NCBI GenBank assembly: GCA_012728855.1
Contig: JAAYEH010000011.1
Coordinates: forward strand, 1-61,838
Direction of reading: 5' to 3'
DNA: 61,838 bases
Origin: Rhodopirellula sp.
Lineage (GTDB): Bacteria > Planctomycetota > Planctomycetia > Pirellulales > Thermoguttaceae
Under the pieces are notes generated by a model that ran no database searches, was not told the DNA's origin, and was given only the letters and a program-made list of their open reading frames with translations. Shown here piece by piece: positions 32,735 to 43,186 of this stretch. Position 1 is the stretch's first letter; each line of letters opens with the position of its first letter. The position numbers were made by a program, and so were the translations under genes.

Positions 32735-33600
32735 CTGCAAAGCAGTGCGGTGAGCTGGGCAACAAGGAACGCCGTGTCGGTATCCGGAGCGATGCGAATG
32801 CCGGAGGAACTGGCCACCGTCGTGTAGTCGCGATAGAACGTGCGGAGGTCGCCGCGAGTCCGACGACCATCGCCACCCGCCCAATGGGTGATACTGCCGA
32901 TCACGAGTTCCTGGTGCTCCTCGAGGAACTCGGCCAGAAACGGACCTTCCTCGATCTGCTGACTGTCCGGACTTGCCAACACGGCCATTTCCGCCAAGTC
33001 GTTGGCCATCCCCTCGGCCGTATCGGCGGAGCCGCGTTCGCACAACCGCAGCCAGGATTCCGATAGCTGCCACTTTGGCGGTTGCCCGTCCATGCGGCTG
33101 AGCAAGATCGCGAAATACTGGTTTGGCTCGTAAGAATCTTCACCGGACGCGACATTCCAGGCATTGCGGATGAGTGTTGCCTCGGACCAACGAAAGAAGA
33201 CGGTCTTCTCCTTCGGGTCGACAATGATGAACTTGCGCTGTTTGGCGAGATAACCAATCACCGCTACCCAGTGCTCAAAATGCTTGGAAAGAAGAATCGC
33301 GGGATTGCCTTGGCGGAGATGCGACCGCAACCGCCGGGCAAAGTCCTTTCCTTTGCCGCGGTCATCCAACAGGACGAATTCCGATCGAACACGGAATCCT
33401 CGAGCGGCGCGGCGGAGACCACGTTCATCGACGCCGTGAGTAAAAACACTGACCGACTTGCCGGCGGCGGCCGCCAACTGGGTCTGAGTCGCGGAAATAC
33501 CAAGGATAAACAGGCAGGCCGATAGGCTGCACGGACCGCAATGGCTCGGAAGCTGCAATTCGCAGAGGGGAGCGAAGGGGCGTTTTTTTCGTGTCTTCAC
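32710..33600 (-). CDS. C39-like cysteine peptidase domain protein
   Basis: Up to 296 residues; the given start is a GTG and a later start is possible. LPSHCGPCSLSACLFILGI has the catalytic-type Cys of C39-like peptidases. FEHWVAVIGY gives the His and FIIVDPKEK the Asp, in correct order and spacing. The C-terminal ~130 residues are unknown. C39 domains cut leader peptides at double-Gly sites or act as bacteriocin-type proteases. Converges on the ATP-grasp gene, with a 25-bp overlap; joint function is not implied by that orientation. Confidence 0.7.
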   Translation of the reverse strand: MKTRKKRPFAPLCELQLPSHCGPCSLSACLFILGISATQTQLAAAAGKSVSVFTHGVDERGLRRAARGFRVRSEFVLLDDRGKGKDFARRLRSHLRQGNPAILLSKHFEHWVAVIGYLAKQRKFIIVDPKEKTVFFRWSEATLIRNAWNVASGEDSYEPNQYFAILLSRMDGQPPKWQLSESWLRLCERGSADTAEGMANDLAEMAVLASPDSQQIEEGPFLAEFLEEHQELVIGSITHWAGGDGRRTRGDLRTFYRDYTTVASSSGIRIAPDTDTAFLVAQLTALLCSYWWGARF

Positions 33601-33666
33601 GCGATTAACCGAAAGGTGGCGGCAATGAGTGATCCATTCCGCCGATTGGGTGGTTCGATAGTCGAC

Positions 33667-34053
33667 CTATACCATTGGCTCGGCACGATGGCACAATTGG
33701 ATCGGATACCCCCACGGGTCGCGGAGCATGGCGAGGCGATCGCCCGCGGCGGTGGTCTCGATTTCGCCTACCGGGGAGGCACCGGCATCGAGCAGCCGCT
33801 GTCGCGTCGCGGCGACCTCTTCAACGATAAACGCCAAGTGGAGCACCAGCGGATCGAGGTTCGCGTAATCCGGCACGGTCGCGCGCGGATTGTTGTAGAT
33901 TTCGATCATGACCTGGCCGGACTGATCGGCCAGAAAATGCGCGTGGGGCGAGTGGTCGATCTTACGGCGAACGCCGAAACCCAGATGTTCAATATACCAT
34001 CGAGCGACCGCCGGCGGGTCGCTCACCATATAGCCGATATGCTCAATTCGCAT
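33667..34053 (-). CDS. VOC (glyoxalase/dioxygenase superfamily) protein
   Basis: 128 residues from ATG 34053. One full VOC unit: MRIEHIGYMVSDPPAVARWYIEHLGF, then GQVMIEIYNN, LVLHLAFIVEEVAATRQRLLDAG and MLRDPWGYPIQL. Metal ligands His (IEHIGY) and Glu (IEIYNN) are present, plus His in LHLAF. Substrate unknown. Confidence 0.85.
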   Translation of the reverse strand: MRIEHIGYMVSDPPAVARWYIEHLGFGVRRKIDHSPHAHFLADQSGQVMIEIYNNPRATVPDYANLDPLVLHLAFIVEEVAATRQRLLDAGASPVGEIETTAAGDRLAMLRDPWGYPIQLCHRAEPMV

Positions 34054-34300
34054 CGCAAGAACTCGAATGGCGGTTGTAGGAGAATTCTTCGACAAAGTGT
34101 GAACGATCGCAGGAAAAAAACAAGAGCCCAAAAGATGTCGTCCGGACACTCCGTGGCCGGAGGGAGGTGCATCGCCGAGCGCCCCGTCTACACTGGGGCA
34201 TCGCATGGCGGCAGTTGACATTGCCCGTCCGCCTGGGAAAATCAGGAAAACGGCGGCCAACCCTGTGCCCCGCCTGGTAGGTAATCGATGAGGAATTGCA

Positions 34301-35584
34301 ATGTCCGTTCGTGAGAATCCGGAAGTTCTGGTGATTGGCGCCGGTCCCGTCGGGCTGTTCGCGGCGATTGTGTTAGCGAAACGGGGTGTCCGGGTTCAGG
34401 TTGTCGATCGGGATTGGCGAACCGGGGCGCATAGTTACGCCCTGGCACTGCACGGCCACTCGCTCCAACTGCTCGACGAACTCGGCCTCGCCGAAACAAT
34501 TCTCGAACGGGCCTACCGCGTTGACAAGGTGGGGTTGTACGACGCGTCGCATCGCCGAGCGGAAATGCGTCTAGCGGAACTCGACGGCCCGTTTCCGCTG
34601 GTCGCCGTGCTGCCGCAGGATCAACTCGAAAGGATTCTGGAAGAGACGTTGCAAGGTCTTGGTGTGCGAATCCGCTGGAACCATGAAATCTCGCAACTCG
34701 AGCAGGACGACAAGGAGGTTACGGCAACAATCCACCGCCTGGAAAAACAATCGGCCGGGTACGCCGTGGCGCACACCGAGTGGGTGATCGCGAAGACGGA
34801 ACAAATCAGGACTCCTTTCGTCATTGGTGCCGACGGCCATCGCTCCTCGGTTCGCCGGTCGCTGGGGCTCGGGTTTGACGAAATCCAACCGCCCACTCAC
34901 TTTGCCGTATTTGAATTCCACACGGATGCTGATCTGGGCGGAGAGATGCGAATTTCGATGGGCGAGACGGCCACGCACGCTCTCTGGCCTCTCCCGGATG
35001 GCTTCTGCCGCTGGAGTTTCCAACTGGCCGACTTCAACCTGCCGGCCTCCACGAGAAAGAAGGATCGGTTAACCATCCAGCAGGTCGGCGGGGCGGAGTT
35101 TCCGGTGGTGGCGGAACAACGCTTGCGGGAACTGGTGAAGAAAAACGCGCATTGGTTCCAGGGGAGCATCGACGCGATCCAGTGGCAGATTGCCGTCCGC
35201 TTCGAGCATCATCTGGCGGAGCGATTCGGTAAAGGCCGACTCTGGCTTGCCGGCGATGCCGGCCACACGACCGGACCCGTTGGTATGCAGAGCATGAATG
35301 TCGGTTTCCGCGAAGCCCGGGAGCTTGGTGAAGCCCTCGCCGCGGTTTTGCGAGGCAAGGGATCGGTCGCGACGTTGGAATCGTACGGCCGAAGCCGCTC
35401 GAAAGAGTGGCGTTTTCTCTTAGGCGCCGATGGCGGCCTCAAAGCCACGGCCCAGACCGACCCTTGGATCGCAAAGCGAGCCGATCGTCTGGTGCCGTGT
35501 ATTCCAGCGTCGCGCGACGGGTTTGCCAGGCTGGCGGGGCAACTTGCGCTGGAGCCCATGCTGCTTGGCGGACAGGAGACCTGA
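34301..35584 (+). CDS. FAD-dependent aromatic-type monooxygenase
   Basis: 427 residues. Begins EVLVIGAGPVGLFAAIVLAKRGVRVQVVDRD (Rossmann loop and acidic end), then VIGADGHRSSVRRSLG (DG motif) and LAGDAGHTTGPVGMQSMNVG (GD motif). The set marks the PHBH/UbiH/TfdB class using NAD(P)H and O2. Substrate not determinable; the neighbouring SBP is unrelated as far as can be seen. Confidence 0.87.
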   Translation: MSVRENPEVLVIGAGPVGLFAAIVLAKRGVRVQVVDRDWRTGAHSYALALHGHSLQLLDELGLAETILERAYRVDKVGLYDASHRRAEMRLAELDGPFPLVAVLPQDQLERILEETLQGLGVRIRWNHEISQLEQDDKEVTATIHRLEKQSAGYAVAHTEWVIAKTEQIRTPFVIGADGHRSSVRRSLGLGFDEIQPPTHFAVFEFHTDADLGGEMRISMGETATHALWPLPDGFCRWSFQLADFNLPASTRKKDRLTIQQVGGAEFPVVAEQRLRELVKKNAHWFQGSIDAIQWQIAVRFEHHLAERFGKGRLWLAGDAGHTTGPVGMQSMNVGFREARELGEALAAVLRGKGSVATLESYGRSRSKEWRFLLGADGGLKATAQTDPWIAKRADRLVPCIPASRDGFARLAGQLALEPMLLGGQET

Positions 35585-35815
35585 GCCGGGCGATCCGGCT
35601 CAAGAATGCCCATGAAGCAGTCCGTACCGGATGGATACCGGTGCTGCCGCTCAGCGCGTTTCACCCTGCGATCGCGGGCACATCTCGCGACGGTTGCCGT
35701 CTACCGCCAAGTGCGGTACAATTTCCCCCGTAGGAGAGGTTTGACGCGGTGTTTCTTCTCTCGTGACATCTCATCAAGTACCAGGCGGAAATGGGAACGC
35801 TAGGAAAGGTGTCTC

Positions 35816-36853
35816 ATGGTTGTCCGGGGGAAACTTACTGCGATTGAGACGATTCCTCACTGGGCGTTGAGGACTTTCGCCCTTGCTCTGGGGTTTGCGA
35901 CTCTTGTCGGTTGCTCCGGCGCGCCGTCACCGACGGCGAAAACTCATTCGATCACCCTTGGCACCAGCCGTGAACCACTTGGTGCGCTGGTTCAAATTGC
36001 CGCCTCGCGTGGCTTTTTTGCCGAGGAAGGGCTAGAGCTAACGCTCGTAGAGAAATACCCCACCGGCAAACGGGCCCTCGACGGTCTTTTGGCCGGCGAA
36101 GTCGAGATCACCGGCGTTTCCGAGGCGCCGCTGGTGTTCGCCTCTTTCGAGCGAAACGATTTGAGGGTTCTGGCCACGGTCGGCGCTTCGGACGACGAAT
36201 CGTGCATACTGGCTCGGCGGGATGCCGGCATCGAGCAACCAGGCGACCTGCGCGACAAGCGGATCGGAACCCAAAGGGCCTCGGCGGTCCATTATTTCTT
36301 GAGCCTGTTTCTGCTGCGGCATGGCATGTCGGCAAACGACGTCGATGTGTCGTTTCTCGCCGCCGAGAGCCTGCCGGAAGCGCTGGCGGATGGCCGGATC
36401 GACGCCTTTGCCATGCGAGAGCCCTTTGCAAGCCAGGCAATCAAACTGCTGGGCGCGGACAACGTCGTTCTGTTTCGGGAGCCTGGGCTCTATTTGAAGA
36501 CGTACAATCTCGTGACGATTCAGTCCGTTCTCGATGACAAACCGGCCGCGGTCGCCGCCATGCTCCGTGCGATCCTGCGCGCCGAAGAATATGCCGGGGA
36601 ATATCCCCAGCGGGTCATCGATTTCCTGGCCGCCCGGCTTGGCATGGAGCGTTCGGCGGTGTCGGGCCTCTGGGAGGCATTGGACCTGCGGGTGTCGCTG
36701 GGCCAGGAATTGCTCACCAGCCTCGAAGACGAGGCCCGCTGGGCCGTTCGCAGCGGGTACGTCCAGGCCGATGCGATTCCGAATTACCTTGATGTGTTGG
36801 AGTTGGAACCGCTTGAATCGCTCCAGCCGACGGCGGTGACCGTCGTCCATTAG
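35816..36853 (+). CDS. Substrate-binding lipoprotein (NMT1/TauA-like)
   Basis: 345 residues with a lipobox (FATLVGCSG, Cys ~34). The two-lobed periplasmic-binding layout is visible: [58 protein letters not shown], then [22 protein letters not shown] and [17 protein letters not shown]. No ABC transporter genes follow; the next gene, 10 bp on, is a large hybrid histidine kinase. The binding protein therefore probably presents a ligand to the sensor rather than feeding a transporter. Confidence 0.85.
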   Translation: MVVRGKLTAIETIPHWALRTFALALGFATLVGCSGAPSPTAKTHSITLGTSREPLGALVQIAASRGFFAEEGLELTLVEKYPTGKRALDGLLAGEVEITGVSEAPLVFASFERNDLRVLATVGASDDESCILARRDAGIEQPGDLRDKRIGTQRASAVHYFLSLFLLRHGMSANDVDVSFLAAESLPEALADGRIDAFAMREPFASQAIKLLGADNVVLFREPGLYLKTYNLVTIQSVLDDKPAAVAAMLRAILRAEEYAGEYPQRVIDFLAARLGMERSAVSGLWEALDLRVSLGQELLTSLEDEARWAVRSGYVQADAIPNYLDVLELEPLESLQPTAVTVVH

Positions 36854-36863
36854 GAGGTCAGGC

Positions 36864-39800
36864 ATGCGGATGCGAACGACGCTTCTGTTGGCCTCTGCGG
36901 TGCCGTGGGTGTTGGCCGTGATCGTCGCGATGGTTTTCTTCGCCTCCGCGCGGCGCATTGCCGCGGCGAAACGGCAGGCCGATCTGGCCGAAAAGGTGAC
37001 CGCCGCGGTATTCGAACTCAACATGTTGACGTACGAATACGTGCAGCATTCTGAGGATCGTCCGCACCGTCAGTGGCGGACGAAACACGAGCAATTGGGG
37101 CGGGCATTGGCGGATGCTCCGGCGCGAGCCGGCCGGCAAGGGACGCTGCTGGCTTCGCTTCGCCATCACCACCAGGCAATTCGACGATTGTTCGATCAAC
37201 TCGTCGATGCTGCAGGCGACCGGAACGAGTCCGGCGTCGCCCGAGTGACTACGGTCGGCGAAGACCAGCGCGCCCAATTATGGCAGGGTCACTTGGTGGA
37301 ACAGGTGCTGTTGCACTCGCACCAGATGATCTCGGCCGCTCAAAGTTTGGGACGTGTCAGCCGAAACGAATTGATCGATACCCAGCGGCTGGCCGATCGG
37401 TTGGTCATTGGCCTATTGTCCGCCTTTGCCGCCGTCTTTCTGGGAACCGTCCTGTGGACCGCCTACACGATCCGCAAACCGCTGGATCAATTACGCCGGG
37501 CGATCGGGGAAGTCGCCAAGGGAGACCTGCAAACGCCGCTGCCCCTTGGTGGCGACGATGAACTCGGAACGATCTTTCGAGCCTTCCGAGACATGACCGT
37601 GAACCTCGGAGAAACGCACGCGAGACTTACTTCGGAAATCGCCGACCGCAGGCAAGCCCAGGAGCGGGTGGAACACCTCAGTGCGGTGCTGGGGGCCATC
37701 CGCAATGTCAACCAACTCATCGTCCGCGAAAAAGACCGCGACCGCCTGCTCCACGGGGCGTGCGAGTGCCTGGTACAAAGCCGCGGCTATGAGAACACGT
37801 GGATCGTTTTGTTGGATGACACTCTCCGGCCTCTGGGCAGTGCGGAAGCCGGCGTGGGCCCGCCGTTCTCGGTTCTCATGGAGCGGCTCGATCGTTGCGA
37901 ATCGCTGCGATGTATTCAGCAAATCTTCACCGAGCCGGCCGGCTCCACGGTGATTCGACCTGCCGAAGCTTGCGGCGATTGTCCACTGGTCGCGTCGGAC
38001 CGCAATGCCGCCGTAATCGTCGCGCGTTTGGAGCACGCGCAGCGAACATTCGGCGTGATGGCGGCTGCCACGCCGGTGCGGTTCGCCTCCGACGCGCAGG
38101 AGCGGGAGCTTTTTCAGGAAACCGCCGGAGATCTTGCCCTGGCTCTGAGCAACATCGAACTGGAAACGCAACGCCAACGGGCGGAAGAGGCAGTGCGGTT
38201 GGAGCAGTCTCGGCTCGAGGGCCTATTGACGCTGGGCCGAATGACCGAAGCGTCCCTGCCCGAGATCACGCATTTCGCCCTGGAGGAAGCGGTTCGCCTT
38301 ACCCAAAGCAAGATCGGCTATCTGGCTTTCCTCAACGAAGACGAAACCGTACTCTCGATGCACGCCTGGTCGAAGTCGGCCATGGAAGAATGCGGCATCT
38401 TGGATAAGCCCATCGACTATCTTGTCGAATCGACCGGGCTTTGGGGGGAGGCCGTGCGGCAGCGGCGGCCCGTCTTCACCAATGATTACGCGGCGCCAAG
38501 TACGCTCAAGAAGGGGTATCCCTCAGGGCATGTACACGTAACCCGCCATCTGAACATCCCCGTCTTCGATGACAAAAAGATCGTCGCGGTTGCGGGCGTC
38601 GGCAACAAGGCGGATCCCTACGATGAGGCGGATGTCCGTCAGCTCACGCTGCTGATGGACGGAATGTGGCGGCTGCTGCAACAGCGGGAATCGAAAGACG
38701 CGCTGCGCCGCGCGCGCGACGCCTTGGAGGATCGCGTTCGCCGGCGGACTTCCGAACTCGAAGAAGCGAACCGGCAATTGCAGGTGGCCAAGGAAGCTGC
38801 CGAGGCCGCCAGCCGCGCCAAAAGCGCATTCTTGGCAAATATGAGCCATGAGATCCGCACGCCGATGAACGCGATCATCGGCATGACCGAACTTGTCCTC
38901 GGCACTCCGCTTTCGGCCGAGCAGCGAGAGTACCTCACCGTCGTGGGCGATTCGGGCGACGCCCTGCTGGGGCTGATCAACGACATTCTGGATTTTTCCA
39001 AGATCGAGGCCGGGAAGTTCCGTTTGGACAAAAGCCCCTTCGACCTCTTCGAACTGGTGGGCGACACGATGAAGTCGCTGGGCATGAGGGCGCACAAGCA
39101 AGGCTTGGAACTGGCCGCATTTGTCCACCCGGAGTCGCCGCGCGGGTTGGTCGGCGATGCGGGGCGGCTCCGCCAGATCCTCGTCAATCTGGTGGGCAAC
39201 GCCATCAAGTTTACCGAGCGGGGCGAGATCGTCGTGGAGGTCGAACCAGAGTCGCGGAACGACCGGGAGGCCGTTCTCCACTTCTCCGTCCGCGATACGG
39301 GAATCGGAATCCCTCACGAAAAGCAACAACTGATTTTCGGGCTGTTCGAACAGGTGGATAGCAGCACGACGCGGCGCTTCGGCGGGACGGGGCTGGGGTT
39401 GGCAATCTGTTCGCGGCTGGTCGAACTGATGGGCGGAAAGATATGGGTCGACAGTGAGTTGGGATTGGGCAGCACCTTCCATTTTTCGGCACGACTCGGC
39501 CTGGCTTCTGCCGAAGCAACGCCCCAGCGGCAGTTCCAGCCGGCGGTAATCCACGGTACGAAGGTTCTGGTGGTCGACGACAACGCCACGAATCGCCGCA
39601 TTCTGGAAGAAGTACTGCGGAGTTGGGGCATGGCGCCGAAGAGCACCGAAAGCGCTGCGACAGCGATGCAACTGATGGAGGCGACCCGAGCCGAGGGTGA
39701 TCCGTACCGTTTGGTGCTCACCGATGCCCACATGCCGGACATCGATGGATTTAGCCTGGCCGAACGAATCAAAGGGGATCCACGGCTCCGCAGCACGGTC

Positions 39801-40835
39801 GTAATGATGCTCACCTCGGGGGACCGGCCCGGAGACATCCACCGCTGCGAAGAGATGGGAATCGCCGCCTACCTGATGAAGCCGATCAAGCAGTCCGAAC
39901 TGTTCGACGCCATCATGGTCGCGATGGGAATCACGGCACCCGAAGACGAAGCGATCTCCTCGACGGCATTGCAGCCCAGTCGTCTCGCTCCGCTCCGCAT
40001 TCTGCTGGCGGAAGATAGTCTGGTGAATCAAAAGTTGGCGGTAGCGGTTCTCGAGAAGAACGGGCACACGGTGACGGTGGCCAATAACGGTCGCGAAGCA
40101 TTGGCTTCGCTGGCACATGACAACTATGACCTGGTGCTCATGGACGTGCAGATGCCGGAGATGGACGGCCTTGAGGCAACGCAGGCCATCCGTGCCCGGG
40201 AGAAGCAAACGGGGCGGTCGCTGCCGATCATCGCGATGACAGCCCATGCGCTGAAGGGGGATCGCGAGCGGTGTTTGGAAGCCGGCATGAACGACTATGT
40301 GTCGAAGCCGGTGCATGCTCAAGAGTTATTTCGTGTGATCGAACGTCTCGTTTCCGGACGTCCACGGTTGCAGGCCACGCCGGAAATGCCCGACTCGCTC
40401 TTTCCTTCCGCCGCAACGTCCGAACCGGCCGGCCTCGACTTCGCCGAAGCGCTTCAAGCGGTCGAGGGAGATTGCGCGGCGTTGGAATGCGTCATCCTCG
40501 CAGCCCAGGAGGAGTGCCCTCGACAATTGGACGCGATCCGGCAGTCACTTCTTGGCGGCGACGCGACAGCGCTGCGGTTGGCAGCGCACACACTGAAGGG
40601 GTCGATTCGCTATTTCGGCGAGACGCGCGCGTTTCGCGTGGCACTGCAACTGGAGCAGGCCGCCAAGAGCGAAAAACTCGCCGATGCCGCCGCGCTTCTC
40701 TCTCCCTTGGAGGAGGCGATGCAGCAGTTCCTCGAGGGGCTCCGCACTCAACTCGCCCGCGATGCGCAATCCAACGCCACGGCGCCCTCCGACGACGTCT
40801 CCGATACTCCCTCACACAAGGATCAGCAGGCATGA
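36864..40835 (+). CDS. Hybrid histidine kinase with two GAF, two REC and an HPt domain
   Basis: 1323 residues. TM segments at ~8-28 and ~180-200 bracket a periplasmic sensor region. HAMP ~200-255. Two GAF-like domains ~270-430 and ~450-610. HisKA with [12 protein letters not shown] (His ~662), HATPase with VGNAIKF (N box), [10 protein letters not shown] (G box). REC1 ~897-1010 with [15 protein letters not shown]2 ~1046-1163 with [13 protein letters not shown], HPt ~1190-1300 with [13 protein letters not shown] (His ~1242). A complete phosphorelay in one protein. Preceded by the binding-protein gene and followed with ATGA overlap by a response regulator. Confidence 0.93.
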   Translation: MRMRTTLLLASAVPWVLAVIVAMVFFASARRIAAAKRQADLAEKVTAAVFELNMLTYEYVQHSEDRPHRQWRTKHEQLGRALADAPARAGRQGTLLASLRHHHQAIRRLFDQLVDAAGDRNESGVARVTTVGEDQRAQLWQGHLVEQVLLHSHQMISAAQSLGRVSRNELIDTQRLADRLVIGLLSAFAAVFLGTVLWTAYTIRKPLDQLRRAIGEVAKGDLQTPLPLGGDDELGTIFRAFRDMTVNLGETHARLTSEIADRRQAQERVEHLSAVLGAIRNVNQLIVREKDRDRLLHGACECLVQSRGYENTWIVLLDDTLRPLGSAEAGVGPPFSVLMERLDRCESLRCIQQIFTEPAGSTVIRPAEACGDCPLVASDRNAAVIVARLEHAQRTFGVMAAATPVRFASDAQERELFQETAGDLALALSNIELETQRQRAEEAVRLEQSRLEGLLTLGRMTEASLPEITHFALEEAVRLTQSKIGYLAFLNEDETVLSMHAWSKSAMEECGILDKPIDYLVESTGLWGEAVRQRRPVFTNDYAAPSTLKKGYPSGHVHVTRHLNIPVFDDKKIVAVAGVGNKADPYDEADVRQLTLLMDGMWRLLQQRESKDALRRARDALEDRVRRRTSELEEANRQLQVAKEAAEAASRAKSAFLANMSHEIRTPMNAIIGMTELVLGTPLSAEQREYLTVVGDSGDALLGLINDILDFSKIEAGKFRLDKSPFDLFELVGDTMKSLGMRAHKQGLELAAFVHPESPRGLVGDAGRLRQILVNLVGNAIKFTERGEIVVEVEPESRNDREAVLHFSVRDTGIGIPHEKQQLIFGLFEQVDSSTTRRFGGTGLGLAICSRLVELMGGKIWVDSELGLGSTFHFSARLGLASAEATPQRQFQPAVIHGTKVLVVDDNATNRRILEEVLRSWGMAPKSTESAATAMQLMEATRAEGDPYRLVLTDAHMPDIDGFSLAERIKGDPRLRSTVVMMLTSGDRPGDIHRCEEMGIAAYLMKPIKQSELFDAIMVAMGITAPEDEAISSTALQPSRLAPLRILLAEDSLVNQKLAVAVLEKNGHTVTVANNGREALASLAHDNYDLVLMDVQMPEMDGLEATQAIRAREKQTGRSLPIIAMTAHALKGDRERCLEAGMNDYVSKPVHAQELFRVIERLVSGRPRLQATPEMPDSLFPSAATSEPAGLDFAEALQAVEGDCAALECVILAAQEECPRQLDAIRQSLLGGDATALRLAAHTLKGSIRYFGETRAFRVALQLEQAAKSEKLADAAALLSPLEEAMQQFLEGLRTQLARDAQSNATAPSDDVSDTPSHKDQQA

Positions 40836-41281
40836 GCGAACAAGTCGTGGGACGGCCGATGGAGATCCTTCTGGTGGAGGACACCCTTGAGGACGCGCGG
40901 GCGACGATCGACGCGCTGAAGCAGGGTGAGGTGATTTGCCGCGTGACCCTGGTGGTGGACGGCGAAGAAGCGATGGCCTTCTTACGCCGCGAGGGAGTTT
41001 TTGCCCGCGCCCCGCGTCCCGACCTGCTGCTATTGGACATCGAGTTGCCGAAGAAGACCGGTCGCGAGGTGTTGGCGGACATTCGAAAGGATGCCAAGCT
41101 CAAGGATCTCCCCGTGGTTGTTTTGACCGCATCGGCCGTCCACAAGGCGGTCTTCTCAGCTCAGGGCCTTCGCGTCGACAGTTATATGACCAAGCCGGTG
41201 AGCCGCGAGAGATTTCTCGACGTCGTGAAGGAACTCAAGCACGATTGGCTCAAGGAATCGGTTGTGCTCCCGACGGAATGA
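40832..41281 (+). CDS. Single-domain response regulator (Rcp1/CheY-like)
   Basis: 149 residues, overlapping the kinase stop by ATGA. Receiver residues: acidic pair VEDTLED, phospho-Asp in [13 protein letters not shown], Thr in VVLTASA and Lys in YMTKPVS. There is no output domain. The LPKKTG segment is typical of Rcp1-type regulators paired with large sensors. It takes phosphate from the HPt or kinase; the target is unknown. Confidence 0.92.
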   Translation: MSEQVVGRPMEILLVEDTLEDARATIDALKQGEVICRVTLVVDGEEAMAFLRREGVFARAPRPDLLLLDIELPKKTGREVLADIRKDAKLKDLPVVVLTASAVHKAVFSAQGLRVDSYMTKPVSRERFLDVVKELKHDWLKESVVLPTE

Positions 41282-41308
41282 CCAGCCTCTCCGCGTCGGA
41301 ATACCAAA

Positions 41309-41423
41309 TACGTCAGGCTTTCCAGCCTGACTCGGCTCGGCGCGCAGAACCTGCCCGGGGGCAACCCTGTTCTGAACCATCCCTGAATTGGTGTTCGGGT
41401 CAGACTGGAAAGCCGGACATGAA
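41309..41423. repeat. Paired REP-like intergenic repeat
   Basis: GTCAGGCTTTCCAGCCTGAC at ~41311-41330, a perfect 8-4-8 palindrome, and a related inverted unit GTCAGACTGGAAAGCCGGAC at ~41400-41419. The clearest of the three pairs in the window. Confidence 0.7.
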
Positions 41424-41501
41424 GCCTCTTACGCAGGATCACTAATCCGCCCGATTCGCCGCGACGAATTGCTGGTACTACTGTTTTTGCTTTTATTCAA
41501 C

Positions 41502-41529
41502 TTGACTTTATTTTTAATAAATGTAATAT
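41502..41529 (+). promoter_or_regulatory. Sigma-70-type promoter
   Basis: TTGACT (41502-41507), 16-bp spacer, TAATAT (41524-41529), in a strikingly AT-rich patch (~41480-41555) of a GC-rich genome. It lies 34 bp before ATG 41564. Confidence 0.65.
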
Positions 41530-41563
41530 TCAATTAGAGATTAAGAAAAGCCTGAATCACCAG

Positions 41564-42022
41564 AATGGACCAAGAAGAGCACCCCGACGACGACGCATCG
41601 GGTTTTCGGCAGCGCCAGGGCTTTGGCCCGTGGCAGCAGTGGGCTGCTTGGTGTTTGGCGAGACAAGGGATCGGAGAATGGCAATCGGAGAATGGCAAGT
41701 GGAACGCGAGGAGCGACGAACGTGGATTGATTTCCTGAAGGACGAGGATCTTGTCTTTGCAAAACGCTTTCTCTTGGCCTCGGGTTCGTTGAAGGCATTG
41801 GCCCAGGCCTACGGCGTTACTTATCCCACGATACGACTCCGGCTGGATCGGCTGATCCAGAAGATCAATCTCGTCGAGGACGAGCGGATCGACTCCGAAT
41901 TCGAACGTTTGGCCCGCGTTCAATACGCCGAAGGGAAGATCGACCTCGATACGCTCAAGCTGTTGTTGAACGCTCACCGCAAGGAACTGGAAAAACGTCA
42001 TGAGAACCCTGCTGTTCGCTAG
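41564..42022 (+). pseudogene. DUF2089-type regulator, frameshifted by a tandem duplication
   Basis: The core reads WIDFLKDEDLVFAKRFLLAS, then KALAQAYGVTYPTIRLRLDRLIQKI, the DUF2089 HTH pattern, ending 42022. A frame starting at ATG 41564, right behind the promoter, leads towards it but is shifted by a 14-bp tandem duplication at 41670-41697; removing one copy joins the two frames as IGEWQVEREER. As it stands, translation must start inside the duplication (ATG 41678) or the gene is off. Its last codons overlap the next gene's ATG at 42000. DUF2089 proteins are presumed transcription regulators. Confidence 0.6.
41670..41697. repeat. 14-bp tandem duplication
   Basis: Two perfect copies of ATCGGAGAATGGCA (41670-41683 and 41684-41697). 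14 is not a multiple of three, so gain or loss of a copy switches frame in the DUF2089 gene. Confidence 0.95.
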
Positions 42023-42896
42023 TCTCTTGGTGTTGGCCGCCGTCTTGCCGGCTTTCGGCGAGACCATTGTCCGAGAAATCTCTTGGAAGGCACTGCGAGA
42101 AACCCAGGAAGCCCCAATGGGCGAACTCGTCGAAGGAAAAAAGCCGGGCCCCATCGATGTTCTTAAGGTTGAGAACGAAGGGCGGGAGCCTGGAACGATC
42201 AACGTCTTCCGTCTCGATCATCCCGGCATCACTTCCTTTCGCTACGCCGTCACGGGACAGGTGCGTTACGAAAGCGTCGAGGAAACGGGCTACTTGGAGA
42301 TGTGGAGCGCGTTCGGCGATAAGGGGGAGTATTTCTCCCGCACGCTTGGCGAGTGGGGTCCGATGCGATCTCTGCAGGGTTCCTCGGACTGGCGGCCGTT
42401 TTCGCTTCCCTTCCTCGCCAACGAACAACACGGATTGCCGACGCGGCTCGTCGTCAACGTCGTTTTGCCCGGAAAGGGGACGGTCTATATGGGTCCGCTC
42501 CGCGTTGTCCAGTACGAACAGAACGAAGATCCTCTGGCAATACCGGGCGAGTGGTGGGGGGAACGCACGTCCGGATTGATCGGTGGAATCACCGGCGGAG
42601 TGGTCGGGTGTCTCGGCGGCTTGATCGGCGTGCTGGCAGGCCTGGGAAGATCTCGCAACTTCGTTCTGACCCTGGCCAAGGCGCTTTTATGGTTCGGGGT
42701 GCTCAGCCTCCTCGTCGGCTTGGTCGCACTTGGGCTGGGGCAACCTTATGCGGTATGGTATCCACTGCTGCTGCTCGGAGTGATTCTTACGGCAGTCATT
42801 GGGGCCAACCTGCGTACACTCAGGCGGCGGTACGAGGAATTGGAACTGCGCCGCATGGCGGCAATGGACGTCGCCGCCGGATCGAGATCCGGGTAG
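42000..42896 (+). CDS. Exported protein with C-terminal membrane anchor, partner of DUF2089
   Basis: 298 residues. Signal peptide ~1-20 (LLFASLLVLAAVLPAFG). A beta-rich extracytoplasmic domain (~25-175) with GSSDWRPFSLPF-type text recalls carbohydrate-binding folds. Three hydrophobic segments at ~190-270 are followed by a short basic tail (RTLRRRYEELELRRM). Its ATG lies inside the end of the DUF2089 gene, so translation is coupled. The pairing suggests the regulator controls or senses through this membrane protein; inference only. Confidence 0.75.
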   Translation: MRTLLFASLLVLAAVLPAFGETIVREISWKALRETQEAPMGELVEGKKPGPIDVLKVENEGREPGTINVFRLDHPGITSFRYAVTGQVRYESVEETGYLEMWSAFGDKGEYFSRTLGEWGPMRSLQGSSDWRPFSLPFLANEQHGLPTRLVVNVVLPGKGTVYMGPLRVVQYEQNEDPLAIPGEWWGERTSGLIGGITGGVVGCLGGLIGVLAGLGRSRNFVLTLAKALLWFGVLSLLVGLVALGLGQPYAVWYPLLLLGVILTAVIGANLRTLRRRYEELELRRMAAMDVAAGSRSG

Positions 42897-42923
42897 TGCC
42901 GGCGAAGAGGAGGGTGTCGCAAC

Positions 42924-43163
42924 GGTTCTTCGAAAGCAGCTCGCCGTGGTTTTATAGCTGGTCGAATCATCGCCTTGATGAACTTCGAGACCCACGCGTA
43001 CGATGCGAGCCGGAACCTCCTGCCAGTGCCACATGTCGGTGGGTTCGAGCTACGTCCAAATGAGCAAGCCAAGAATGCCCACTCCCACGGCCGCGAATGG
43101 AACCGCGAAGAGCGTCAAGCAGCCCAAGCCCTTTGTGGACTTGGCTCCAGTCGTTTGAGCCAT
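42924..43163 (-). pseudogene. DUF3592 gene broken by an in-frame TAG
   Basis: Starts at ATG 43163 with GGAGGA upstream. The first 37 codons give a membrane segment CLTLFALPFAAVGVGILGLLIWT typical of DUF3592 N-termini, then TAG at 43050-43052. The same frame goes on with WHWQEVPARIVRVGLEVHQG, then DDSTSY, which matches the usual W-x-x-(V/T)-PA-x-I continuation of DUF3592. Similarity fades near 42924, where it runs into the converging gene, so it also lacks its C-terminal part. Readthrough would be needed to make the protein. Confidence 0.7.
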
Positions 43164-43186
43164 AGTATCCTCCGAGTTCGAATCAG

